From Yes71-27 sp040758635 (GTDB lineage: Bacteria; Bacillota; Desulfotomaculia; Desulfotomaculales; Ammonificaceae): a DNA stretch of 25,322 bases. The stretch covers positions 1 through 25,322 of the forward strand of contig JBFLVI010000034.1 of NCBI GenBank assembly GCA_040758635.1, in the 5' to 3' direction. A model generated the notes under the pieces. That model was not told where the DNA came from and searched no databases. It saw only the letters and a list, made by a program, of their open reading frames with translations. This document shows positions 7,751 through 14,737 of this stretch, in pieces. Made by a program: the position numbers and the translations under genes. Numbering within the stretch: the stretch's first letter is position 1; each line of letters opens with the position of its first letter.

Positions 7751-7778
7751 GCGGGGGCGTTTCCCCCGCGCTTGATTT
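7751..7778 (+). terminator. Terminator-like hairpin after the tusA-like gene
   Basis: Perfect 7-bp stem GCGGGGG (7751-7757) / CCCCCGC (7763-7769) with a 5-nt loop, followed by GCTTGATTTT. The T tract is weak, but position and stem strength fit the end of the yedE-tusA transcript. Confidence 0.6.
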
Positions 7779-8058
7779 TGCCGCCGCCTTGAACAAGTGG
7801 GCCAAGCCCCAGGCTGAGGCACGTGACCCCGCCTGCCTGCTGGAACTTTCTCCAGTAAAGCGCGCGACGGTTTACGAAGACTTTGCCTGCCAGATACTGA
7901 CGGCGCCCCGCTTGGAACCCCCACTTTACAAACACCGGTGATGCTGATATTCTAAGTTAGGAGCGTCGGCAACCGGGCGGGAAACCCCTCTGTGCTCGCC
8001 GCCGCCCTCTATAAGGAGTCGTTCACGACGATTACTTTGAATGAAAATGTGTGTAGGA

Positions 8059-8087
8059 CCCAGCACTCAGCAAAACTGAGTGCTGGG
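8059..8087. repeat. Perfect 12-bp inverted repeat (hairpin)
   Basis: CCCAGCACTCAG (8059-8070), 5-nt loop, CTGAGTGCTGGG (8076-8087). No T tract follows on the plus strand or on the minus strand, so it is not a standard terminator. It sits directly beside structured repeat copy A. Confidence 0.75.
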
Positions 8088-8089
8088 CA

Positions 8090-8277
8090 AGACCGGAGCC
8101 GCGCCATATGACGAGCTGCGAACCGCACTTGGCGAGGCAACGGCTCGGAGTCCGGATGCCGGCACGGATGCCGGCAAGCGCAACCGAGGCAGGGACGCCG
8201 AGTTTGCGCGGTGCCGGACGGAGAGCCGGTGACGAGCGATAGTGCGGTCAGCGCAGGAATCTGGCGCGAGCCGGTCT
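8090..8277 (+). repeat. Structured dispersed repeat, copy A (possible RNA element upstream of fmdB)
   Basis: A nested fold can be drawn. Outer arm 8090-8106 pairs with 8262-8277 (AGACCGG/CCGGTCT, then CGCGCCA/TGGCGCG). Next come ACCGCACT (8122-8129) / AGTGCGGT (8241-8248), GGCTC (8142-8146) / GAGCC (8223-8227), an internal loop of GGA facing GGA (8147-8149, 8220-8222), and GTCCGG (8150-8155) / CCGGAC (8214-8219). Inside are two hairpins: a 7-bp stem 8158-8164/8169-8175 and GCGCAA (8178-8183) / TTGCGC (8204-8209). The same plan, with compensatory sequence changes, occurs in reverse orientation at 25180-25320. It ends 46 nt before the fmdB start. Function is unknown. Confidence 0.7.
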
Positions 8278-8323
8278 GCCCAGGGCCGCTGCAGAAACCT
8301 TGCATTTTTAAGGGAGGGAAACA

Positions 8324-8569
8324 ATGCCGATTTTCGAATTTCGCTGCCTGCAGTGCGGCAACCTCTTTGAAAAACTGTTTTTGAACCCCGAAGAAGAAGT
8401 TGACATAGCATGCCCAGGTTGCCAGTCGAAATCCTTCGAGCGGGTCATCAGCAAAACCAACTACGTGATGGGCGTCGGCAAAGAAGGTAAAAAACCCAAG
8501 ATCACCAGTAAGTCTTGCGGCCCGGGGAACACCTGCACGACCTTAGAGATTCCCGGATACGGTGATTAG
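8324..8569 (+). CDS. FmdB-family zinc-ribbon protein
   Basis: An 81-residue protein starting MPIFEFRCLQCG, typical of the FmdB/putative regulatory zinc-ribbon family. Two CxxC pairs (Cys8/Cys11 and Cys30/Cys33) form the ribbon. The tail is basic and has two more Cys near residues 65 and 70. The family is named after a regulator of formylmethanofuran dehydrogenase; its molecular role is poorly defined, and it is frequent in sulfate reducers and other anaerobes. AAGGGAGGG at 8309-8317 supports the ATG at 8324. The next gene starts 2 nt after the stop, so the two are probably translationally coupled. Confidence 0.88.
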   Translation: MPIFEFRCLQCGNLFEKLFLNPEEEVDIACPGCQSKSFERVISKTNYVMGVGKEGKKPKITSKSCGPGNTCTTLEIPGYGD

Positions 8570-8571
8570 TT

Positions 8572-9702
8572 ATGAAGCAGGCACCTGCCAGAACGGAAAT
8601 TACCGAAAAGGTGATTTGTCCTTTTTGCTATCTCTCCATTGACCGGCCCAAGGAGGCCGACACATTTGGGCCGCGGGAAATGCCTGTCGGCTGTTGCAGT
8701 AACTGCGGGGCCGTTTACGCGTATGATGCGACCGGACACAATCTGGGAGCCGCTTTCATTGAAGCCCTGGTCTTTGCCTGCAACAACGATTGGGATCTGG
8801 CATGGAACCTCTTGCCCGAAGAGGATTACCTGCAAACGGTGGTGGAGAAGTACGACCTTGAAACGCACCGCGTTATTCCTTGCGGCACTTATGAAGGCAG
8901 GCGGACCAGGGGTGCGCTTTACTTCGTCCGGTTAAACCAGGACATCCAGGAGGTTACCCGGGAGGGAATCGAGCAAAGACTGGCCCACGCCAGGCCCGCC
9001 ACGCCGAAACCGGCTGCGACGGAAGTGGTAGAAATCGTTGGTGAACAGATTGGCGTAAAGCCGCCCACGAAAAAAGAAGTCGAGGACCTGGTGCGGGCAT
9101 ACCGAATCGATTTGCTGCTCCGTGCCGCGGGACAGGACAAGAAGGTTCTCTGGTACCTTAACCGGCTCCTCTGTGCCGGCGACGAACTTCTCCGCCTGCG
9201 GGCGGCGGAAGCCCTGGGTAAAGCGGCCAGGGTTGTCCTGGTAACCGACCCCAAAACGGTGGTCGCCGTTTTCCAGGGGTTGCTCAAGCCGTTCGCGGAT
9301 TCCAGCGCCTCGAACTGGGGCAGCATTGATGCCATCGGGGAGATGATCGCCAACGCACCCGACATTTTTGCCGGCTATATCTCCAGGCTATACCCCCTGT
9401 TGGAAGACGAAGCCTTACGGCCCAAGGTATTGAGGGCCCTGGCCCGAATAGCACAATCTCGGCCTAACGTCGTCCGCAGCAGAATTTTCTTCCCCCTCTG
9501 GCCTTTTCTCTACGACGCGAACCCACAAACCAGAGCCCATGCGGTAAGGCTCCTTGGCAATCTGGGTTTGCCGGAGGCACGCGAAAGCCTGGCCGGAGTG
9601 CCGGGCCAAGACACGGAGGTGGAGCTTTACGCAGAGGGTAACATTACGAAGCAGAAGATCGGGCAACTGGTGGCAGAAGCCTTAGAAAAGCTGGAACAGT
9701 AG
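8572..9702 (+). CDS. Zinc-ribbon plus HEAT-repeat protein (resembles the DVU0298 type of sulfate reducers)
   Basis: A 376-residue soluble protein. The N-terminal zinc-ribbon-like region has CPFC (residues 16-19) and a second pair CSNC (42-45). A middle region without a recognised motif leads to a helical C-terminal half (about 165-375) with HEAT-like repeats, seen in LLRLRAAEALGKAA, LRPKVLRALARIAQ and TRAHAVRLLGNLGL. Such repeats usually bind proteins. The layout recalls the DVU0298-type conserved protein of sulfate reducers; I recognise this from memory and did not test it. The start is only 2 nt after the fmdB stop. The gene is convergent with ykgJ and is followed by a hairpin with a T tract at 9715-9740. 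A role near the Dsr system is suggested only by location. Confidence 0.8.
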   Translation: MKQAPARTEITEKVICPFCYLSIDRPKEADTFGPREMPVGCCSNCGAVYAYDATGHNLGAAFIEALVFACNNDWDLAWNLLPEEDYLQTVVEKYDLETHRVIPCGTYEGRRTRGALYFVRLNQDIQEVTREGIEQRLAHARPATPKPAATEVVEIVGEQIGVKPPTKKEVEDLVRAYRIDLLLRAAGQDKKVLWYLNRLLCAGDELLRLRAAEALGKAARVVLVTDPKTVVAVFQGLLKPFADSSASNWGSIDAIGEMIANAPDIFAGYISRLYPLLEDEALRPKVLRALARIAQSRPNVVRSRIFFPLWPFLYDANPQTRAHAVRLLGNLGLPEARESLAGVPGQDTEVELYAEGNITKQKIGQLVAEALEKLEQ

Positions 9703-9714
9703 CGAGGCGGGGCC

Positions 9715-9740
9715 AACCCCCAAAAATTGGGTTCTTTTTT
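9715..9740 (+). terminator. Rho-independent terminator after the HEAT-repeat gene
   Basis: AACCC (9715-9719) / GGGTT (9729-9733), with extra A-T pairs inside the loop, is followed by CTTTTTT at 9734-9740. It lies 13 nt after the HEAT gene stop and between convergent genes. Confidence 0.65.
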
Positions 9741-9765
9741 CCGAAAGCAAGCCGGATAGACCTTT

Positions 9766-10404
9766 TTAACCTAACTCTCCCTGCATAAGGTCTTCGAGAG
9801 GTGTTCTTAAAACCTTAGACACCGAAAGCAAGAGCCCCGCTTTTTCCATATCGGTTGCCCCGCCCTCGTTTAAAAGCTCCTGCGACAGGCGGTAAAGGTC
9901 TTTGTATACGGCGTCCAGGTCGAAGGTGGGGTATGAATCACCTCTTTCAAACCCCGCCTTCCAGCAGACCTGTCCTTTTCCGCGGACGGCCACCGGAATG
10001 CCGTACACCCGGCAGGTAATCGGCCGGAAAGAATATAAGGCGCACTCGTCCTGCTCGTTCAGAAGGGGGCACCTTACCCGCTCCCTGGCCATGACATAAG
10101 CTTGCATCTGCGAATCGTCGGCGAAGCGCGCCAGCTTCTCCTGCAACCGCTGCAGGTCCCCGTCCGCCTGCTCCGCCCGCCGGAGGATTTCCTCCCTCAC
10201 AGCCTGATCCAGTTTGTCGAACTGGTGTCTCAGGTAGACGGCTTCTACCGGGAAAAGCCCGAAAACCGCGTAGCAGCAATCGGTACAGTGAAGCTGGCAC
10301 TTGATCAAATCGCCATAGCCGCGCCGCATCCTTTCAAAGGCCTGGTCGGCCAGGCTTGCCAGTTCTTCGTAATCGGCGAACAGCTTGCTCAAGATCGCTT
10401 CCAT
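9766..10404 (-). CDS. YkgJ-family cysteine-cluster (zinc/iron-chelating) protein
   Basis: A 212-residue protein with the YkgJ/UPF0153 cysteine pattern: Cys36, 40, 43 and 44 (CQLHCTDCC), Cys112 (CPLL), Cys121 (CALYSFRP), Cys131 (CRVYG) and Cys147. The family is thought to bind a metal or a small iron-sulfur cluster, but its activity is unknown. The start ATG lies 2 nt after the TPR-gene stop (TAG GG ATG), so translation is probably coupled; CGGAG within the end of the TPR gene can serve as ribosome site. Together with the TPR gene it follows dsrABD on the same strand, beyond a terminator. Confidence 0.88.
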   Translation of the reverse strand: MEAILSKLFADYEELASLADQAFERMRRGYGDLIKCQLHCTDCCYAVFGLFPVEAVYLRHQFDKLDQAVREEILRRAEQADGDLQRLQEKLARFADDSQMQAYVMARERVRCPLLNEQDECALYSFRPITCRVYGIPVAVRGKGQVCWKAGFERGDSYPTFDLDAVYKDLYRLSQELLNEGGATDMEKAGLLLSVSKVLRTPLEDLMQGELG

Positions 10405-10406
10405 CC

Positions 10407-11036
10407 CTATTGCTCCGTTCGGTAAGGTTCAAGTTCTTTCATGAAATCAGGGTGCACCGGAAAGCCGAATTTAACGGCCAGGTCCAAATGCTTCACCGCC
10501 CGGTCAAAATCCTCTTTCAAGTAGTAGGCATAGGCAAGATTGTTGTGTCCGAGGCCGAAGTCGGGTGCCAGCTCCACCAGCTTCTCCCCGACCTCAACCG
10601 CCCTGTCGACATCTCCCTTTTGAATGTAGGCGCTGACCAGGTTGCTCCAGGCCTGGGCGATTTGCGGGTTTAATTCAATCGCCTTCTCCAGCGCCGCAAT
10701 CGCCTCGTCGGTTTTAACCATCTGGAGGTAGGCAAAGCCCAGATTGGCGTAACCCCGGGCGTACCGCGGCTCTATCTCGACCGCCCTCTTGTTGGCTTCT
10801 ACCACCTTCTCCAGGTCGCCCTTCTTGAAGTAGATATAACCCAAATTTACCCAGGCTTCAAACATCCGCCCGCCTTCCGCAATCGCCTCTTCAAAGTACG
10901 CGGCCGCTTCCTCCAACCGGCCTTCCTGCAGCGCGACCACGCCTAAATTGTAAAGACCGGTAGCACACCCCGGGTTCTGCCTTAACAGGTTCTTCTGCTC
11001 GGCAATAAAGGTCTCCGCGTCTTTCGGCGTTACCAC
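10407..11036 (-). CDS. Tetratricopeptide-repeat protein
   Basis: A 209-residue protein made almost entirely of TPR units: about five consecutive 34-residue repeats from around residue 27, each with the W/L-G-A/Y-F-A-P pattern (for example LYNLGVVALQEGRLEEAAAYFEEAI). No signal peptide or membrane segment is visible, so it is probably a cytoplasmic scaffold. TPR genes occur near dsr operons in several sulfate reducers; a helper role for DsrAB is possible but unproven. The GTG start at 11036 follows AAGGAGTGAGGTAAGG. It is coupled to ykgJ and lies downstream of the dsrABD terminator. Confidence 0.9.
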   Translation of the reverse strand: MVTPKDAETFIAEQKNLLRQNPGCATGLYNLGVVALQEGRLEEAAAYFEEAIAEGGRMFEAWVNLGYIYFKKGDLEKVVEANKRAVEIEPRYARGYANLGFAYLQMVKTDEAIAALEKAIELNPQIAQAWSNLVSAYIQKGDVDRAVEVGEKLVELAPDFGLGHNNLAYAYYLKEDFDRAVKHLDLAVKFGFPVHPDFMKELEPYRTEQ

Positions 11037-11068
11037 CCTTACCTCACTCCTTCCGCTTTTCGCCGGTG

Positions 11069-11120
11069 AAAAAAATCAAGTGTAGAGGCTGCCCTCCACT
11101 TGCGGGGGAGCAGCCTCTAC
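11069..11120 (-). terminator. Strong terminator at the end of dsrABD
   Basis: Perfect 11-bp stem at 11082-11092/11110-11120, with further GC pairs inside, followed on the minus strand by a run of seven T (11075-11069). It starts 32 nt after the dsrD stop and separates dsrABD from the TPR-ykgJ pair. Confidence 0.9.
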
Positions 11121-11151
11121 GACAGGAAAAACAATCTCAAACTACCGCAAA

Positions 11152-11403
11152 CTACTTGCTATCCTTGTCTGCGGTGGTTTCCGCTTCCCTGCCCACAAGG
11201 CAATACATGGTGGTACTGCCGGTGGAATAGTAGGTTACCTTCCCTTCGGCCACGAGTGCGCTGCACGCCTTCTTGATTTCCCGCGTACCGGCATCCGGGA
11301 ACTTTTCTTTCACTGCCCTTTCGAGGTCCTTGAAGTAATGCTTCGACTTCTTGGCCTTCGTAAGGTACTCCACGATTATGTTTTTCATTTCCTCCATGGA
11401 CAT
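11152..11403 (-). CDS. dsrD: DsrD, small winged-helix partner of dissimilatory sulfite reductase
   Basis: An 83-residue protein with the DsrD core: I-(V)-EYLTKAKKSKHYFKDL, then REIKKACSALVAEGKVTYYSTGSTTMY, a compact winged helix. DsrD is characteristic of reductive Dsr systems and has been reported to stimulate DsrAB activity in Archaeoglobus and other reducers. It is the third gene of dsrA-dsrB-dsrD, 28 nt after the dsrB stop. The ATG at 11403 has GAGGGAG about 10 nt upstream; an in-frame ATG two codons later is also possible. The tail after about residue 72 is charged and probably flexible. A strong terminator follows. Confidence 0.93.
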   Translation of the reverse strand: MSMEEMKNIIVEYLTKAKKSKHYFKDLERAVKEKFPDAGTREIKKACSALVAEGKVTYYSTGSTTMYCLVGREAETTADKDSK

Positions 11404-11431
11404 GAGAACTCATCTCCCTCATATTTGGGAT

Positions 11432-12619
11432 TTAATCGATCCCACCCGCAGCCTTCGAGACGGCCCAGGCCGCGTCCGTGTACCTGAAGAGCGTGCTCGT
11501 CCGGTAGGTGTCGTACGCCAGCCGGTAGTCGTCCACGAGGTGCTCGGTGAAGGGCAGCTCGCACAGCTCAAAGAACCGCTCCCAGCCGATCCGCGCCGCC
11601 CAGTCGCCGAGCCGCTCGTACTTCCGGGCGTGCTTCGCGTACGTATCAACGATCTTCCGGACAGTCTTGCAAACCTCCGGGTACCGCGGGAAGTTGTTCG
11701 GCAGGAAGGGAACAACCACCTTCGAGAACTTGGGCTCGGTGATCCGGTTGGAAAGCTTGCCGCCCGCGAGCACTACTACGCCGTCGCCCTCTTTGTCCGC
11801 CAGCGGCAGCGCCGGGCACATCGTGTAGCAGTTACCGCAGAACATGCAGCGGTCCTCCCTGATTTTCACCGTCTTCTTCCCGTCCGGGGTCGTCGCCGGC
11901 GAAATCGCGGCGAGCGGACAGGAAGCGATAACCGTCGGAATCTCGCAAAGCCTGGCCACGTAGTCGTGGTCAATAACCGGCGGCTTCCGGTGGTACCCGA
12001 GGAGGGCGATGTCGGAGCAGTGCACGGCACCGCACATATTCAGGCAGCAGGCCATCGAAACGCGGAGCTTGGCCGGCAGGGTCATATTGGTGAAGTAGTC
12101 GAAGAGCTCATCCAGTACCGCCTTGACCATTGACGAAGCATCCGTCGCCGGCGTGTGGCAGTGGATGTAGCCCTGGGTGTGGACGATGTTGGTAACGCTG
12201 CACCCTGTGCCGCCGATGGGCAACTTGTAACTGCCGGAATAGAACTTGCGGTTCTGAAGCTCATTCTTGAGGGCCTCAACCTTCTCAGGGGTATCAACCA
12301 GAAACTCGATGTTGTTCCGGGTGGTGAAGCGGACGTAGCCGTCACAGTACTTGTCGGCGATATCGCAGATCTCCCGCATCAGCGCGACCGTCATGATCCG
12401 CATGCCGCCGCAGCGCACCGTATAAACCTTCTCACCCGTTTCCGAGACGTGAACCAGCACGCCGGGCTCGAGGACTTCGTGATAAAGCCACTTCCCGTAG
12501 TTCCGCTGGATAATGGGCGGGAAAAAGTCCCAGTAGTACCGGGGCCCGATATCAGTAATCCGGTTTTCCTGAGGTTTCTCCGGGTTATAAACGCCAAATT
12601 TGGTTGACGAGAGTCCCAT
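11432..12619 (-). CDS. dsrB: Dissimilatory sulfite reductase beta subunit
   Basis: A 395-residue subunit of cytoplasmic siroheme sulfite reductase, which with DsrA reduces sulfite using electrons delivered through DsrC and DsrMKJOP (not in this window). Recognisable regions are GGTGCSVTNIVHTQGYIHC (residues 137-154, Cys140 and Cys154), the siroheme/[4Fe-4S] segment ACCLNMCGAVHCSD (Cys191, 192, 196, 201), and a ferredoxin-type insert with CMFCGNCYTMCP (Cys258, 261, 264, 268) plus Cys234. Length is typical. It starts 12 nt after the dsrA stop with GGAGGGTGTTAGG directly before the ATG, indicating one transcript with tight coupling. The presence of dsrD and absence of dsrEFH nearby favour the reductive rather than sulfur-oxidising type. 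Confidence 0.98.
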   Translation of the reverse strand: MGLSSTKFGVYNPEKPQENRITDIGPRYYWDFFPPIIQRNYGKWLYHEVLEPGVLVHVSETGEKVYTVRCGGMRIMTVALMREICDIADKYCDGYVRFTTRNNIEFLVDTPEKVEALKNELQNRKFYSGSYKLPIGGTGCSVTNIVHTQGYIHCHTPATDASSMVKAVLDELFDYFTNMTLPAKLRVSMACCLNMCGAVHCSDIALLGYHRKPPVIDHDYVARLCEIPTVIASCPLAAISPATTPDGKKTVKIREDRCMFCGNCYTMCPALPLADKEGDGVVVLAGGKLSNRITEPKFSKVVVPFLPNNFPRYPEVCKTVRKIVDTYAKHARKYERLGDWAARIGWERFFELCELPFTEHLVDDYRLAYDTYRTSTLFRYTDAAWAVSKAAGGID

Positions 12620-12631
12620 CCTAACACCCTC

Positions 12632-14059
12632 CTATCTCGCGTGTCTCGATCTGTAATCGTTGATATCTCTCTGGAACCCGCCGGGCACATCCTCTTCCTT
12701 CCAGAAGATGTACGGGTTGGCCCGCGGCGCCCAGATCATCTGCGGCGCCACCGGGATGCCAAGGACCTCGCAGAACCGCCACAGGCCGAACCGCTGAATC
12801 AACTCGCCCAGCCGCTCACGCATCTTGCCGTTGTCCATCCACCATTCCCAGGCCTTGTCGAGAATCTCTTTGATGTTGTCGTACGGCGGCTCCGTCTTCA
12901 TGAAGGGAACGGTTACTACGGACATCTGGGCACCCTCGAGGATCGGCGCCTTGGAACCGAAGAGGAGAACGACGCCGGTGTCGGTACCGGGCCGCAGCGC
13001 CCGCGGCATGGTGTTGATGCAGTGCATGCAGCGGACGCACTCTTTGTTGTTGATTACCAGCTTGTCCCCTTCCATCGCCATGCACTTCGTGGGACAGAGG
13101 TCAATGACTTCCTTCTGGATGTCGAACTTGCCCCAATCCCGGCCTCTGTGCGCACCCGCGTTGGGCGGGAACTCGCCGGCGATGTACGCCTTTACCGCGT
13201 CCTGGTCGATCCGGATCTCGTCCCGCCAGGTCCCGATTATCGAAAGGTCGGCGCGGGCGATCGAAGCCACACAGCCGTTGGGGCAGCCGTCAAACTTGAT
13301 CTTGAACTTGTAGGGGAAGGCCGGCCGGTGCAGCTCGTCCTGGTAGTGCATCGTAAACTCGTAGCACATCTCCTGGGTATCGTACAAAGCGAACTCACAG
13401 CGGGCCTTGCCGATACAGCAGGAAGGCGTCCGCAGGTTCGACCCGGAACCGCCGAGGTCCTGGCTCATGTGATGGGCCATCTCCTGGAAGATCGGCTCGA
13501 GCTGCTCGGTAATGGTGCCGAGAAATACGAAGTCGCCGGTGGAACCGTGGAAGTTGAAGATTCCGCTGCCGCGCAGCTCCCACAGATCACAGATGGCACG
13601 CAGGAAGTCGGTGGTGTAAAACTTGCTCGCCGGCTGGTTGACCCGGATGGTGTGGAAGTGGGCAACACCGGGATACTGTTCAGGCAGGTCGGAATATCTG
13701 CCGATAACGCCGCCGCCGTAACCGCTGACGCCGACGATGCCACCATGTTTCCAGTGCGTTTCCCCGTGTACGAACGAAAGCTCGAGCTGACCGAGCAAGT
13801 CCTCAACCGCCTCGCGCGGCATAAGCATCCGGTCGTCACCAAGCCTCCTCCTCCGCCAGGCCTCCACCTTGAGGTCGGCGACAAAGCTCGGCCACGGACC
13901 GGACTCCAGTTGTTCTAACATGGGAATATCATGCTTTATTTTGAAGCCTTTCATTTCTTCGTCAGACGGGTTCTTTAATTCTTCATCGGTGTAGATGCGG
14001 AGTTCCTGATACTTTATGTCTTTTTGGGGAACTTTTGGGCCAGGTGGTTTGAAAGTCAT
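12632..14059 (-). CDS. dsrA: Dissimilatory sulfite reductase alpha subunit, with an N-terminal extension
   Basis: A 475-residue DsrA. Family regions are THWKHGGIVGVSGYGGGVIG (residues 101-120), GSGSNLRTPSCCIGKARCEF (205-223), the siroheme/[4Fe-4S] segment FDGCPNGCVASIAR (Cys259, Cys263), and a ferredoxin domain with CPTKC (322-326) and CVRCMHC (341-347). Homology with the roughly 437-residue Desulfovibrio enzyme begins near residue 48, so about 38 N-terminal residues are extra. They are charged and Pro-rich, with no signal peptide, and are probably a surface extension. A perfect AAGGAGGT lies 12 nt before the ATG at 14059, which supports this long start. The gene leads dsrABD and has a consensus promoter at 14316-14345. 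Confidence 0.98.
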   Translation of the reverse strand: MTFKPPGPKVPQKDIKYQELRIYTDEELKNPSDEEMKGFKIKHDIPMLEQLESGPWPSFVADLKVEAWRRRRLGDDRMLMPREAVEDLLGQLELSFVHGETHWKHGGIVGVSGYGGGVIGRYSDLPEQYPGVAHFHTIRVNQPASKFYTTDFLRAICDLWELRGSGIFNFHGSTGDFVFLGTITEQLEPIFQEMAHHMSQDLGGSGSNLRTPSCCIGKARCEFALYDTQEMCYEFTMHYQDELHRPAFPYKFKIKFDGCPNGCVASIARADLSIIGTWRDEIRIDQDAVKAYIAGEFPPNAGAHRGRDWGKFDIQKEVIDLCPTKCMAMEGDKLVINNKECVRCMHCINTMPRALRPGTDTGVVLLFGSKAPILEGAQMSVVTVPFMKTEPPYDNIKEILDKAWEWWMDNGKMRERLGELIQRFGLWRFCEVLGIPVAPQMIWAPRANPYIFWKEEDVPGGFQRDINDYRSRHAR

Positions 14060-14315
14060 ACCGATGTTAATACCTCCTTAACTCAGAAGTGGTAGATGTG
14101 TTCGCTCTCCAACCTCAGTAGAAACAAGCGAAAAAACCCCCTCCGGCTTGCACCCCCCTCCAAGATTGTTCTCTAGGCTCTTTACCGCAAATCCAAGGAG
14201 AAACGTTGCTTCTTCGTTCAGGTCAGGTGTAACACGTGGGTTCTGGCATAGTTTCCAGACGCGGACGCTGCGTGACTTGTTCCCAAAGCTACAAATCTTT
14301 CAAAAAGTTAAGAAA

Positions 14316-14345
14316 ATAATAATATACTCCGGGGAACCTTGTCAA
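14316..14345 (-). promoter_or_regulatory. SigA-type promoter of dsrABD
   Basis: On the minus strand a perfect -35 TTGACA (14345-14340) is followed by an 18-nt spacer and a -10 TATTAT (14321-14316, one mismatch). Transcription would start near 14309, giving a leader of about 250 nt before dsrA. Confidence 0.75.
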
Positions 14346-14681
14346 CCATCTAACCACAAAATATATATTGCCAAACTGTGGTGCAAACAACCGTGTTGCA
14401 GGATACTCTTCATCCCTCCCCCCGCCGTGTCCAGGAGTTGCCGATGACGGTCTCGCCCTGGGAGAGGAAAATTCGGAAAGGCATCCCGGACCCGGTGCGT
14501 TTTCCTCATTGCCCGGAAAACAGGCCCCAAAACAACCGGCAGCCAATTTGTTTCTTTTTGAACAAGACGGCAGCAGCCCGCTGGTAGGCGGTTTAAACAC
14601 CTCGACCCGGCCGCAAAACGGCGCAACACCCTCCAGTCCCGGGCCCGTGCCGCCCCGGCGCGGAATAAACCTTAGTTTCTA

Positions 14682-14707
14682 AAATAAGTGCTATAAATAA
14701 GTGCTAT
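14682..14707. repeat. Tandem duplication of a 13-bp unit
   Basis: AAATAAGTGCTAT is repeated head to tail with period 13 (GTGCTAT at 14688-14694 and 14701-14707) in an A/T-rich stretch between the dsr promoter and the winged-helix gene. This could be a doubled regulator site; no partner is identified. Confidence 0.6.
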
Positions 14708-14737
14708 ATCGAACGGGACGTGCCGGGTCAGTTTTCT

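Larger units (their letters stand above)
7736..8323. other. 588-bp non-coding interval: terminator, perfect hairpin and structured repeat copy A
   Basis: No gene is supported. It contains a GC-rich terminator hairpin (7751-7769), an unassigned stretch (about 7780-8050) with an open frame lacking a start or family match, a perfect 12-bp hairpin (8059-8087), and the structured repeat at 8090-8277. A ribosome site AAGGGAGGG for fmdB lies at 8309-8317. Confidence 0.6.

Noticed and set aside
7780..7941. Possible gene remnant after tusA
   Set aside because: An open frame continues here (ending ACQILTAPRLEPPLYKHR) but has no start with a ribosome site and no recognisable domain.
8009..8305. Minus-strand frame sharing a QTRRPC-like peptide with the plus-strand frame at 24834-25307
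   Set aside because: The shared peptide is explained by the structured repeat itself (copies A and B); the rest of the two translations is unrelated, and stems covary as nucleic acid rather than as protein.
12641..13918. Long plus-strand open frame (425 codons) across dsrA
   Set aside because: It lies antisense to dsrA, whose protein is strongly conserved. The translation is rich in Arg/Pro/Val and matches no family; it results from the high GC content.
14120..14165. Terminator in the dsrA leader
   Set aside because: Six T follow a G-rich tract, but no complementary C-rich arm exists, so no stem can form.
14368..14682. Several overlapping short frames between the dsr promoter and the winged-helix gene
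   Set aside because: They overlap on both strands, are Pro/Gly-rich and lack supported starts. A decayed gene cannot be excluded, but nothing recognisable remains.
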